A stretch of 64,000 nucleotides of DNA, taken from assembly GCA_963971405.1 (NCBI GenBank), contig OZ020486.1:6657419-6721418 (forward strand), in the 5' to 3' direction. The translations under genes and the position numbers were made by a program. The notes beneath the pieces were generated by a model. That model was not told the DNA's origin and made no database searches. It saw only the letters and a program-made list of their open reading frames with translations. The DNA comes from Psococerastis gibbosa (lineage: Eukaryota; Arthropoda; Insecta; Psocodea; Psocidae). Positions 34,038-45,599 of the stretch are shown piece after piece (the first letter of the stretch is position 1; each line of letters begins with the position of its first letter).

Positions 34038-34658
34038 GCCTAAGGCATTGGATATGTAACTCGAGTTATTGTATTGTTTATACTAAACTTTATACACTCT
34101 TATATAGGTACTAACTGGGATATGCAGATTTTTATAGACAGCTAGGCCTCGAGATATTTCGCTGAAATGACTAGTCCGCCCTTTTTTTTTTAAAAAAAAA
34201 AAGAGGAAAGATGTGTCTGTCATAATGGAAGTAGGTACCGTAATCATTTTCCACCACATATTGAGACCAGGTTTTAACTTCCAAAATTAATAACACACTG
34301 GGTAAATATTAATGTTGCTAAGGGGGACTATTTTTTTGTGGCGCAGATGTTTTGGGCCCCCTATTTGTCCCAACCACCCACACACACATGTGCCTAGCTG
34401 CCAACAGCCAACAGCCTGTCTGACAGCTTTATCTCCAGATTCGAGAACCTTCTATGACCCGTTATTGCGGCTATCAGTGCGTTGACGGCCCCATGGTAAA
34501 CACTTGAATGCATTATAAACAACAGAGGGTTTGGTTCCCATGGCTGCTTCTGGCGCCGTTATTATTTGTTATTATTTCAAACTTGAAATAAAGATTACAA
34601 TTTAACCCACAGTATTTATGGGGTCATAATCAGGAATAGTCGAAATAGTGGAGACTGA

Positions 34659-35042
34659 GGCGCCCATTCCACCGACCGGCTAGGGCTATTTACAAAAACA
34701 GTGACGTGGTAGCAGACATTCAAGACTTAGGTGGCGTTTCCACCGATCTCGCATTGCAGAGTTGACGGAAATGTTTATTTTCCTCTATGCCATAGTTAAA
34801 ATTGATCAATGATCATACAGTAAAATCACAAACAAACAAACTAAAATTAAAAAATGGCGTCATGGGATATGTTAAGTACAAATATTTTAATAGATTTCTA
34901 TAAAAAGAAAAACTCTAATTTCCGTCAATGTCATTTGCATTCTGCAATGCGAGATCGGTGGAAACGCAACCTATGTCTTGAATGTCTGCTACCACGTCAC
35001 TGTTTTTGGAAATAGCCCTAGCCGGTCGGTGGAATGGACGCC
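34659..35042. mobile_element. Composite (nested) Harbinger-like MITE, copy 1, TGA target duplication
   Basis: Outer ends GGCGCCCATTCCACCGACCG and inverse, TGA on both sides (34656-34658, 35043-35045). The outer arm of about 70 bp ends at 'acattcaagac'. In the exact centre sits a second palindromic-ended element (TTAGGTGGCGTTTCCACCGA ... CGGTGGAAACGCAACC). The core holds the TTGATCAATGATCATACAG block and an ATG-initiated 39-codon frame (MASWDMLSTNILIDF...). Confidence 0.85.
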
Positions 35043-35499
35043 TGAGGCCTATGCAGGTTGTGGTATAGTATGGGTGTTGCTAGTAGCGTGTATGAACTGA
35101 AAGTAGGTTAGTGCTGAATGGATATAAGTTGTTCCCTGCGTGGTACGGGGGGACTGTAGAGGAGAGTGTTGAGGACTGTTAGAGGAGGAGTAGGAGTGTG
35201 TGTAAAATACACTGATCATGGAAATGTTAATATCGAGTGCTTAATTACGCTAACCTTACTTCAAGGTCGTAGGAAGAGGTATAAAGGCCGACGTTCGCGA
35301 CTAGACATAAAAGGGGAAACTTTTTCTGCCTGGCCTCACCAGAGTTCTACCTTATATTAGAGTTATACAAGTATACCTAGGTATATTAATTGTATAGAAG
35401 GTGGGGCATTCAAGCGCGCCCAAAAATATTGTTTTAATCCTGGGGTCATCTGCTACAGTTTTTTCAATGGCTGGTCATTAGCGACGCATGACCTTTAGC

Positions 35500-35513
35500 G
35501 GGGGGGGGGGGGG
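35500..35513. repeat. Poly(G) tract in a G/C-rich repeat fragment
   Basis: One of many G or C runs of 10 or more in this window, all within interspersed repeats. Confidence 0.6.
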
Positions 35514-35800
35514 GCTTAGTGGGCTGTAGCCCCCTTCCCCCGTAACGTAAAGTTTAAAATTAAATAAATCTAGTACGGCAACATGAATACATTATCCTCC
35601 TCTAGAAATTATAAACTTTACTGCTGTGTTAAAGGGGTCCTTAGGTTAGATGGAATTTAGCTCTACAATGAATATTTACTGGAATTTGATGTGATGGAAT
35701 TTATTTGAAATGCGACATTGTATACGATGAGCGAATGGTGTTGGTGTCCCAGTGGAATTAAGGGACGGTTAATGTACTCCGGTTGGGTCTTTAAGAGTTA

Positions 35801-36180
35801 GGTGCCCATTCCATTGACCGGCTAGGGCTATTTCCAACAACGGTGACGTGGTAGCAGACATTCAAGACTTAGGTGGCGTTTCCACAGACCTCGCATTGCA
35901 GAATTTACGGAAATGTTTATTTTCCTTTATGCCATAGTTAAAATTGATCAATTATCATACAGTAAAATCACAAACAAACAAACTTAAATTAAAAAATGGC
36001 GTCATGGGATATGTTAAGTACAAATATTTTAATAGATTTCTATAAAAAGAAAAATTCTAATTTCCGTCAATGTCATTTGCATTCTGCAATGCGAGATCGG
36101 TGGAAACGCAACCTCTTGAATGTCTGCTACCACGTCACTGTTTTTGGAAATAGCCCTAGCCGGTCAATGGAATGGGCGCC
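35801..36180. mobile_element. Composite Harbinger-like MITE, copy 2, TTA target duplication
   Basis: GGTGCCCATTCCATTGACCG ... CGGTCAATGGAATGGGCGCC between TTA (35798-35800) and TTA (36181-36183). Same nested architecture as 34659. Confidence 0.88.
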
Positions 36181-36250
36181 TTAAGTCGAGTTATAAAGCT
36201 TGCTACTAGGCCTATGTCAATGGCCAACATGTCTAAGTTTGACAGTCGGG

Positions 36251-36835
36251 CATTGCCGTGAATACAGGGGGGGCCAGGGGCACCCGTAGCCCCCCTCCCT
36301 AGGATTTTTGGTGACGAAGAGTAAAGACGTTATGGAGGCGAAAAGCATAGTGCCACAATAACGAATGGGAAATTAATTCTCGGCATGCTTATTTTACATG
36401 AAAGACATCATGGAAAAAAAAATCAACATATTGACCAAGTAGGTAGGTAATTTCCCAAAAATATATTATTGCTCAAAATACTTAAAACCCCAATATTTCA
36501 GACCTATTTTTTCCAACTTTTTCTTCGGGGGAGACCCTCAGCCCCCCCCCCCCCCAGTGGTAGGTTTATTCGTCTGTAAAATCTTACTATTTTTTTTTCT
36601 CCGGGAGAAACCCCCCGGCGCCAACATGCGTAATACCTCACTAATTTGGGCCCATTTGTCAATTTTTTCTCCGGGGGAGACCCCGGGCCCCCCTTACTCC
36701 AGGGTATAATATGCGTAAAGCCGTAAAACCTCACTAATTTGGGCCCATTTATCAATTTTGTTTTCTCCGGGGGATGAAAGTCTTGGTTTCCTAAAGCCCC
36801 CCCCCCCCCAGAAATTTAGGGAATTTACGCCAATG
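36251..36835. mobile_element. hAT-like element, second copy of the 231-1120 family
   Basis: CATTGCCGTGAATAC ... GAATTTACGCCAATG with flanks CAGTCGGG and CCGTCGGG (7 of 8). The same internal blocks (AGGATTTTTGGTGACGAAGA, 'ttcgggggaga') are present. Confidence 0.75.
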
Positions 36836-37329
36836 CCGTCGGGCGGTCTGAACTGATCTAAGCCTGGCTGGCTACAATACAAAAGTCTGATACAGTATAC
36901 ATAATGAACACGAGTATAATGACAAGTCCAAGCAAGTGGGTAGATCACTGTGACAAGTGCACCCACCCCTTATAAAATAAAACTCTAATTCAATGTAGGT
37001 CAATTGTCTATAGCACCCCTTGCCCGAGTTAACTGCAAAAGGGGTGCGTTCGGCATGATATCCCCCGCATTTTCGGGCCCTTTTTCCACTCTTGGCGCCG
37101 ATTCTGTGGGAAATTTGGTTTGTTCATCCCCCTAGGGGGTGGGGGAGCCCGTGATAATTTGACGACGCTTCACCATGAAGTGGAAATTAGGGCAGATTTG
37201 ATTATATCGCAACCCCGTGCGAAAAACGTTTTTGATTGGCTCCCAAGGTTATGAGGGCACGTGGTACACGAGTAAAGACTTCGAGTTAATTCGATAAGTT
37301 GCAGGTTCGAGTTGTGTGCAGACAGTTTG

Positions 37330-37622
37330 TTTTCGTACTTGAATTGTCACCCAGCTCCTTTTGGGGGGCTGTGCCCCCCACCCCCCTCCCTCGAGCATTG
37401 TAAGACGTAGTTAATGGAGACCCCGGGCCCCTTTGCAGCAATATGAATATAAGCATTCCTTTGTTAGCTTTGTAAAATCTACAGCTATACTTTAGTTCTA
37501 CTAAAATGCGTAAAACCCTATACTATTTTGCTCTTATATATATTCAATTTTTCCTTATCCTGCCTGATGACGTCATAAGGTCTACTTACTTTTGCCCCAC
37601 CATCATTCTAAAACTGTACGCC
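37330..37622. repeat. Fragment of the 42145-type hAT-like element
   Basis: It shares 'TATAAGCATTCCTTTGTTAG', 'AAAATCTACAGCTATACTTT', 'TCCTTATCCTGCCTGATGAC' and the right end ACGCCTCTG with 42145-42469. The left end is not preserved. Confidence 0.6.
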
Positions 37623-38270
37623 TCTGATCGTCACTCAGCACATATTGTACGTTTAACTGAAGTTATATGGAATGATCTGTGAAGTCAAGTCCGTTAAGAT
37701 ACAAAATAGAAATATATAGATTGTGGAGCCATAAGTGTGATTTCAAAAAGTGGAATAAATGTTCCTCTGTATTTTGATGTACACACAGTATTATATATTT
37801 TATTTCTGCGGATAGTAGAGTTTGAGCCGGGTAAGGGATAGACACAGTCTTTGCTGTGCAGAGTAGACCACTCTTTTGTCTTCGGGTTGGGAAACTGGCC
37901 CCGAAGGCGGAGGAACGCAATGAAGAGTCAACGGCATAAGGATGCAGAAGGCATCTGGAAACCACTGCATTAACATTCCCTATAGTATAGTCATCATGGC
38001 AATCATGGCATCGACTGATATATGTACTGGTTAAGTTATGCTTTCGCCTCTTTCATTGCGTCAATGGTGAGCGTGCCTCGGCTTGTCCATTATCGCTTGT
38101 AGCTGGTGTAGGTCGACATCGAGAATGTATACCAGTGGGACAATGGTCAAAAATGCATACGGAAACAATACAAATAATGCCCGAAATCCATGGGGTCGAT
38201 AGGATTGGGGAAGGGACCTATGGGCCACTATAAGTAGGCCTGGGTCCACAAAAAGTCCTAAAAAATAATA

Positions 38271-39147
38271 AGAACCGGTCCCAGTTTACTCGAACATGCT
38301 TTCCAATTTATCAAAATTAGTTGATAGAGAAAAGCGTAGAGTAATAGAGAAAAGGATAGAGTAATATCATGGTAAATAATTTTCCTATGGGTAAATTTCC
38401 GATATCTCGGGGTGGGGGGGGGGGTTGTCCACCTGAAGTCACTGGAGGTGAGGTAAATTCTAGATAGGTCAGACCAACACATTGCCACACAGCAATACTG
38501 GCAGGGCACGCAATGCATTTGAGCGTGAATTTTCTCATCATTAAAAAAATTTTTTTTTGTATGAAACCAAATACTTTTCTGGGAAAGCAACCTGTCCGGT
38601 TTCGTTACTCAATTTAACACCTAAAACATACCTGAAAGTAGAAATCATCGATAGAAAGGTTTCGCAGGAAAATTATTTTTTAGTCATTTTTCATGAAAAT
38701 TGAGTTATTTTTATTTTTTTACCCCCAGAAGCAAGCTATCAAGGGGCAAGCTACCCCCCGCATTTCATCAATATTAATAAGAACTACAATATATGGGAAT
38801 TTAAAAGATATCGTTTGAGCCGTTTTTGAGAAATAATTTTTTTAGACGTTTTTTTGGAGTTTTTTTTAGAATAACCCCCCCCCCCCCGAATTGAGTTAGC
38901 CCCAAATAAGAAAAGGTATGATTTTTGTGAACCGACATGCCGAATTTCATCAAAATCGTCCGAGTAGTTTGCCCGGAAATCGACGCACAGACAGACAGAC
39001 AGACAGAATGACAGACAGACAGGCACTTCGTAAAAATCACTTTTTTTGGTTCCTTGGACCTTAAAACGTGTAAATCCGTTGAAATCTCGGAATCGAAAAT
39101 TTCGACCGTCTTAAAGCTTTCCTTATACTACGTAAACATTGGAAAGC
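38271..39147 (-). repeat. Repeat R, copy 3
   Basis: Inverse of 19154-20058, with both ends present: AGAACCGGTCCCAGTTTACT... at the left, CATTGGAAAGCAA at the right. A (GACA) run at about 38989-39021. Confidence 0.65.
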
Positions 39148-39215
39148 AATAATAATCGCCATCATGGTTTCAATTACCATGATGTTCGCCAATCTTCGAT
39201 AGAAGAGGCGTTTGA
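39148..39215 (+). pseudogene. Reverse-transcriptase C-terminal scrap (ANLR type)
   Basis: A frame reading ITMMFANLR then stop, the end of the same element family as 58188-59310, directly abutting the repeat R copy. Confidence 0.4.
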
Positions 39216-39309
39216 AGAACAAGACGAAGAAGCACTAGTCACCGCCTGCGGCGTACCCCCTGCAGCAGACGGATATACTGTTTCACATAAATTTGTAGCA
39301 GCGCAATTA

Positions 39310-39695
39310 GGTGCCCATTCCATTGACCGGCTAGGGCTATTTCCAAAAACGGTGACGTGGTAGCAGACATTCAAGACTAAGGTGACGTTTCCACCGACCT
39401 CGCATTGCAGAATTGATGGAAATGTTTATTTTCCTCTATGTCATAGTTAAAATTGATCAATGATCATACAGTAAAATCACAAACAAACAAACTAAAATTA
39501 AAAAATGGCGTCATGGGATATGTTAAGTACAAACATTTTAATAGATATCTATAAAAAGAAAAATTCTAATCTCCGTCAATGTCATTTGAATTCTGCAATG
39601 CGAGATCGTTGGAAACGCAACCTTATAGTCTTGAATGTCTGCTACCACGTCACTGTTTTTGGAAATAGCCCTAGCCGGTCAATGGAATGGGCGCC
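39310..39695. mobile_element. Composite Harbinger-like MITE, copy 3, TTA target duplication
   Basis: TTA at 39307-39309 and 39696-39698. Removing element plus one TTA joins the flanking frame ...VSHKFVAAQL to AQNYNMLARIQYCCLP without a break. Same nested build. Confidence 0.88.
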
Positions 39696-40259
39696 TTAGC
39701 ACAAAATTACAATATGTTAGCCAGAATTCAATATTGTTGTCTCCCAGCCAGCTGGAACCATCTCGCTGTGTAATGGCCATCAAGCAATTGGCCCAATTGA
39801 CCCCTCCAGTAACCATCTCCATATGTCTTTCACATTCAAACTGCCCCCTCGGTCAACGCGTTGACCAATCAACAATTACCATCTGATTGTGGTCAATGTG
39901 TACCATATAATATTACATCCGTGAGCATGCCGTTATAGATGGGGGCGCTTTAACGTGAGGTCAAATATTTTTAGAGTCATTACCCATAGCTGTTGGAGAC
40001 AAAAAACATGTTGATGTTGTATGCATCGTTCTAGGGGAAACATGGTAGGACTTGTCCTGGTCACCTCCGAACTAATCGTGTGACTTCACTGTGTTTCCCA
40101 AGTGGTTCGGAATCCACTATAATCAGGAGGTCCACTGTCCTATGGGCTGGCATAGGACAGTCAAGTCGGGGTCGCTCTATGGGCCCAAATATGAGGCCTA
40201 AGTCGTTATTAACCCGACGAACACTACTACTACATGCATCGTTCTATATGGTATGGTGG

Positions 40260-40600
40260 GATAGACGCTGAGCTAAGCCTTGGAGAACAGAATCAGTGCA
40301 TTGAAAATGTTGATATACATGTGAATGCTGTGCATATATCTTAGAGAGGCTCCGAGGTCCCATCTCAAATGGGTGTGCAGAAGCTGAGTTGCTGCTGGAG
40401 GTTAAGAAACGGAAACTAACATACTTCGGTCATGTCATTAAGAACGACAAATATTGCCTACTGCATACTACTGCATGTTAAATAATCCAAGGAAAGAAGA
40501 ACATCCTGGTTGAAAAATCTGGTTTGGCAAGTCCACGACTTTCTTTTTAAGGGCAGGAGTCTCCATTGCCATGATGATCTTCGCTAGAAGAGGCATATAT
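40260..40600 (+). pseudogene. Non-LTR reverse-transcriptase C-terminal fragment (I/RTE type)
   Basis: Broken frames matching ...EAELLLEVKKRKLTYFGHVI KNDKYCLL..., then ERRTSWLKNLVW. The pattern 'K-R-K-L-x-Y-x-G-H' and 'R-x-S-W-L-K-N-L' is typical of this element class. Frameshifts are present. Confidence 0.6.
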
Positions 40601-40866
40601 AAAGGAGATTAAGCATGCCTGTAGAACAAACTGAGCCATGTTCTCCCTTTTGCAATGGGCAGTGGTCACAGTAACCGTGTACAAGCAAGAGCATGTCAGA
40701 ACACTTGCTGGGGGTCGACTGCCATAGTTTACACATCCAACATCTACTGGCCCGGCCTAATCTTTGGAATATAATATGTGTCGGTTTTTTGAACTATTGC
40801 GTATGGTCGAAACATTAGCGGACCCATGAGAGGAGGCAGGGGGTTCTTGAACACTTGAGTCTTTAA

Positions 40867-41261
40867 GAGGACACGCTACGTAGAAAATGAGCACCCCAAA
40901 ATTTGATGTTTTTATGGACTTTTTATTTTTTATTTAATTAACTCAGGAAGTTATTAAAAATTTGGCTCATGGAAGTTGTAGAAGACTACTTCGTGCATCA
41001 TGTAATCGGGTATTTTTACTTTTCGGTTTTGTAGTTCTTCCAAAAATCCCAGAATACGCATAAATTTAGTCCGTTCTGGTATTTATGAAAGAACTAAGGT
41101 ACCAAACATTTAATATTTCCTATTACATGATGCATGAAGCAGTCTTCTACAACTTCCATGAGCCAAATTTTTATTGAGTTGCTTTGTTAATTAAATAAAA
41201 AATAAAAAGTCAATAAAAACAACAAATTTTGGAGTGCTCATTTTCTACGTAGCATGTCCTC
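40867..41261. mobile_element. TTAA-flanked foldback element, copy 2
   Basis: TTAA at 40863-40866 and 41262-41265; ends GAGGACACGCTACGTAGAAA and inverse TTTCTACGTAGCATGTCCTC. The arms are about 150 bp. Confidence 0.8.
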
Positions 41262-42144
41262 TTAAGTGTTTCGGATAATATGGATAATATTTTTTTTTTT
41301 TGCAAGAAGAAAAATATAACAGCAGATAGCTACTGTATATATTGTATAAGACAGAACTCCCAGTTCTGTTTTTCTGTTTTAGGTAAACTGCCCCTCCTCG
41401 GCCTCCTCCCGATATCTAGCTCTGGATCTGGTAACACCATCAAACGACATTCCGCGGCACAGAAGGCTACTAACCCATCTTTCCCACACAGTTTACCAAC
41501 AACAATGAAACCACAAAACCGCCACAGCAATATATATACTGTAATCAAATTATCTCCATCTCTTTCATAAGTCAGCAAATCTGCCAAATCCGCGCCATGT
41601 GAGCCTCTCAGCACAAATGTAAACAACATAAAGCGCCCATGCTGTCTTGTGACCATTGTTAGAGACAGCAGCATCCCTCGAAGCGGTAATTGTTAAAAAA
41701 TATTCAGCAGTTGGCCGAATCCTCAGGGGAGGGGGTAAGTACTCGCGTGGAGGGGGTAAGCACTTGTCGGCCGTGGTCCACTGACTCTCCTATTGTACCC
41801 CAATCAACCCCATTCAAATCACCCCTTTGTCCGACAGAGCCGTTCACGACTTTGTTACTGAAACCACAAGTGCAAAGTTTTTTATTCCTTTCTGGCATCA
41901 CTGTAGTGTGACGAACTGAGGCGGGAGGGTGTTTTCAATTATTTTTAAGTTAAGAATGAGTTATGCCTATTAAGCACGTATTTAAAATATGGAACAGATT
42001 CCTTCCCCCCCCCCAAATTTGGGAGGACGTCCAAGACCTAGCTAATTTAGTTCAACAAAAACATTATATCGTGTTTGCAAATTTAAAAATGCTACATACC
42101 CGCAAAAAATACACTGCCTATGAGGATATGAAGGCCGTACAGCA

Positions 42145-42469
42145 TAGGGGCGTAAAGTTGGGGGCGGCAAGGTCCATCTTGCCCCCCCCCCCAGCTCCTT
42201 TTGGGGGGGGGGGCTTTGCCTTGTTAAACTTTGCATTGTAAGACGTCGTTCATGGAGACCCCCGGGCCCCTTTGCATCAGCAATAGGAATATAAGCATTC
42301 CTTTGTTAGCTTTGTAAAATCTACAGCTATACTTTCCTATACTATTAAAATGCGTAAACCCCTCCTATTTTGCTCTTATATTTTCAATTTTTCCTTATCC
42401 TGCCTGATGACGCCATAAAGTCTACTTATAGTTGTACCCCCGCCATCATTCTAAAACTTTACGCCTCTG
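42145..42469. mobile_element. hAT-like element, 325 bp
   Basis: TAGGGGCGTAAAGTTGGGGG at the left, AACTTTACGCCTCTG at the right; flanks GTACAGCA (42137-42144) and GTACTGCA (42470-42477) match 7 of 8. Confidence 0.75.
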
Positions 42470-42678
42470 GTACTGCACATTCAATTATATTGCTAATAAG
42501 ATTTAGTTTTCTTGCTATTAATTGGCCAAAAATAATACAGTATACTGTACAGTATTGTAGGCTGCGACATTTCATTGATCATGAAGATTTAACATTAACA
42601 TTTTTTTTTTTAAATAGGGACCCAAAAGTGAAACAAAGGGGTAAATGAATATACGCATAAAAGTAAGACTATAGGAGT

Positions 42679-42697
42679 GGGGGGGGGGGGGGGGGGG
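42679..42697. repeat. Poly(G) tract
   Basis: 19 consecutive G after a T-rich region. Similar long runs at 51339-51357 and 60611-60629. Confidence 0.9.
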
Positions 42698-43229
42698 TCG
42701 TCACAGAGTGCACAATCAAAGGAAAGTTTCTTCATGAAAAAAAAAAAAAAATACAACAATGGTTTTTCATTTTTGTATTTTCAAAAGTCACATCGATTTT
42801 TTAATTGTTTTCTTTTGAACAAAGATGTGGGTTTACCTTTATATGTGATGCCTGGGATTTTTAGGTCAGTAGGTTGAGGGGGCTGTTATAAAGGTCTAAT
42901 GGTTTTCGAGGGTTGATTGTTTCTTTCTTGTTTTTGTTGTTGTGAAATATCACATGATTGGCTACTTGGCTAATTTGTATTGCTGGTACATATGCAAAGC
43001 AAAGGGGAGGGGGTCCAAATTTTTGTTTACGTATTTTATTAATGAAAGTCCATTCTGTACAGCGTTTCAATTCGGAAAATTCCGGACCCCCCCCCCCCAC
43101 GAAATAAATTTTCTTATGTTAACCTGTATTGTTTGAAGAATTCATCGATTAATTCATTAATAAATCACGTAAATAAAATGGTTGGACCTCCCCCCCTGCC
43201 GAAATCAAACCTGGGTACGGCCTTGACCC

Positions 43230-43565
43230 TTGGACCACCCCCCTGAGCATAGCATGTTTAAAGAAAACCAGCCTATGTTTGGTCGGGATAATAAGGAGAA
43301 CCCCCCTTATGAAAACAGAGAGTGGCGTATAAGAAACAACTTGGAAATAGACGCAATACTCAATGGAAATGGTATAGTACGTTATATAAAAGCACAACGT
43401 ATAAGATGGCTGGGACACGTCGTAAGAATGTCAGCTGAGGACTGCATGCTGGACGAAATGTACTAAGCAAGCATTACGCGGAAATAAGGAGACTGCAGGG
43501 ACGTCTTCGATTCCGCTGGAAGGACAAACTAGAAATCGAAAAAGTTTACGAAATTTCGAACCTCG
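43230..43565 (+). pseudogene. Reverse-transcriptase C-terminal fragment next to bib exon 2
   Basis: Frames [34 protein letters not shown] and, after a shift, RLQGRLRFRWKDKLE; the RWLGHV...RM plus GRxRxRWxD pattern marks a non-LTR element. It lies about 90 bp 3' of exon 2 in bib orientation. Confidence 0.65.
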
Positions 43566-43657
43566 GCCTTACGTTTCATAGTCCAGTTCTCTACCAACTG
43601 GGTTATTCTTGACCGTTGTTTTTAATTCGAAATTAATTAGCCTAAAATTTAACTTAC

Positions 43658-43784
43658 CCATACAGCAGAGCTGCTCCTCCTATGCCACCCCCGCATTGTG
43701 CAAGAATGAACATTATAGCTCTTAGTGGAGAAATCTTCTTCGCGACCATGTACCCCAAAGTTACCGCTGGATTTACATGGCCTC
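43658..43784 (-). CDS. bib: bib exon 2: loop B and helix 3
   Basis: Acceptor TTCATTTACAG/GA, donor TATGG/GTAAGT. Encodes GHVNPAVTLGYMVAKKISPL then RAIMFILAQCGGGIGGAALL YG. The first NPA box is intact. ISP-RA-M and AQCGGGI-GAALLYG are nearly the same as in Drosophila Bib. Confidence 0.96.
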
Positions 43785-43845
43785 CTGTAAATGAAATTAA
43801 AACTATATAATTACAAAGAAAGGCTTTCACGGCGTCACCTCCACC

Positions 43846-44001
43846 CATGGCCGTAGCCAAGGGAGGGGGGCAGGTTCATAGGGGGTTCAACCCCCCCCCC
43901 CCCCGATATGAAATGTCTTGATACTAGATAGAATCGGATTTTTCGAGAAAAAATAAAAACTACTATGTAATATCCAATGAAATATCCTGGCTACGGCCTT
44001 G
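43846..44001. mobile_element. hAT-like MITE, 156 bp, in bib intron 1
   Basis: CATGGCCGTAGCCAAGGG ... CCTGGCTACGGCCTTG with perfect 8-bp duplication CCTCCACC (43838-43845 and 44002-44009). It holds a C run and 'TAGATAGAATCGGATTTT', also found at 47480. Confidence 0.85.
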
Positions 44002-44009
44002 CCTCCACC

Positions 44010-45209
44010 CCTCCTCACCCCGCAGCTTGGTATACATATCAGTGTAGATTCTGCTGGGCCTACCAGATAAAATCTTAGAAGTCTACGCAGTACCACTGAA
44101 GATGTCGACCGCAGTTGTTGGCGAAACGTTTGAAAGGACGCTTTCGATTCTACTGTTTCATTTTCATCACGAAATTAAAACTTGAATCTTGGATATTGGC
44201 TTCTGCAATAAATTTGGCCGAAAATGTCAAAAAAAAGTATTTACTTGAGAATGAAAGTAATAATCATTTGCTTCCAGACAATGGGCAAAAACTCGAGAAA
44301 CATAGGTGACGCTTGTGGCTCATGGAAATTCTTCAAATGATGATTTACCTATTATTCATGTAGAAAATCTTTTCATGTCTCAAAATTCTTATCAATAGAA
44401 ACAACATGTTATATGCTATACGTCTGTGCTATGCTGTAATTTACGGGAAGTTTATGTTTCATGAATTCGGTTGAATATTATAGACTATAGGAAACCTTCC
44501 GGGCAAGTACTGTAAGCTATCGGATTAAATTCGAACGAACTCAGCCCAGGCACAAGAGAATGATTTTGAACATCTTCCCCTGGGGTAGGATAAGCCCCTC
44601 ATATTGAGCACCGTATGGTCCGTGTGCCTTAAGAGATCACGTAAATATGGGGGTTGGGTAAGACATGCCTCTGACATTTTCAAAGCTAACACCTGCTTCC
44701 TGTAGCCTATAGTAGGTAACCCAAGACGATCCAAGATAACGACCCCTACTAACAACTAAAGGGTTTATATACAGGCAGGATTGTGTGTCAAGCACAGGCG
44801 TAGCAAGTTTTTTATCAATTCATCATTAGATTGTGAGTGGTCTAAAAGAACTTAAAAAAATACGTTTCGTGCGCAACTGTGATAGACATCATCCGTGTTG
44901 TCATAAATTTGGTTGCTAAAGGCCAATAATCCTGGATTACTATATAGGCTATAGTTGTTACTATCCTTTTCCAGTAGTCCTTTGATGTTAACAACCAAAT
45001 GACACGTATCTACTAGTTCGGAGGGCCAAGTGACTGAATACACTTAGTATTTTTCTTATATATACAGTATGTAGGCTATTTTGCATTTGAATATTGTCAA
45101 TTTGTGAAGGCTGGAGATCATTCGGAAAGAAAGAAGATGGAAAATAGAGACCCCCACCGGATCCCCAAGGCGGCTAATAATAATAATTATTATTTGTGTA
45201 TTTTCTTAA
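44010..45209. other. bib intron 1, unique-looking part
   Basis: Short scattered ORFs without recognisable similarity; 44030-44150 contains degenerate RT-like words. No gene called. Confidence 0.4.
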
Positions 45210-45599
45210 GAGGATATGTCACGCAGAAAATTGGCACCCCAAAACTAAATACTTTTCATTTTTTTATTTAATTAGCTCAGCAAGTTATTAAAAATTTGGC
45301 TAAGTTGTAGAAGACTACTTTGTGCATCATAATTCGGGTATTTTTACTTTTCGGTTTTGTAGTTCTTCCAAAAATCCCAGAATACGCGTAATTTTAGTAC
45401 GCTCTGGTATTTATGAAAGAACTAAGGTACCAAAAATTTAGTATTTCCTATTACATGATGCATGAAGCAGTCTTCTACAACTTCCATGAGCCAAATCTTT
45501 AATGACTTGCTTTGTTAATTAAATAAATAAAAAATAAAAAGTCAATAAAAACAACAAATTTTAGGGTGCTCATTTTCTACGTAGCATACATACATCCTC
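45210..45599. mobile_element. TTAA-flanked foldback element, copy 3
   Basis: TTAA at 45206-45209 and 45600-45603; over 85 percent like 40867-41261 through 'AAAATCCCAGAATACGCGTA' and 'ACATGATGCATGAAGCAGTC'. An extra (ACAT) sits in the right end. Confidence 0.8.

Larger units (their letters stand above)
18313..43657 (-). other. bib: bib intron 2, 25.3 kb of mostly repetitive DNA
   Basis: No nested protein gene was recognised. Identified contents are listed separately: the unequal-ended repeat, hAT-like, Harbinger-like and TTAA elements, SINEs and foldbacks. Stretches in which nothing specific was seen include 22260-23070, 24420-24740, 25000-25930, 29300-31560, 31940-32390, 33010-33700, 34040-34650, 35045-35500, 37630-38260, 39700-40260 and 41270-42130. 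Confidence 0.8.

Noticed and set aside
38784..39040. 'SVCLSV' ORFs here and at 21494 and 62381 as proteins
   Set aside because: They are translations of the (GTCT)n/(GACA)n microsatellite inside repeat R and differ in frame among copies.
40133..40160. Hairpin ACTGTCCTATG-ggctgg-CATAGGACAGT as a regulatory RNA or terminator
   Set aside because: Short isolated stem in an intron with no supporting context; could be chance or element debris.
43785..43860. Upstream extension of bib exon 2 (ORF start at 43860)
   Set aside because: It crosses a clear TTTACAG acceptor, enters the hAT MITE, and would not join exon 1 in phase.
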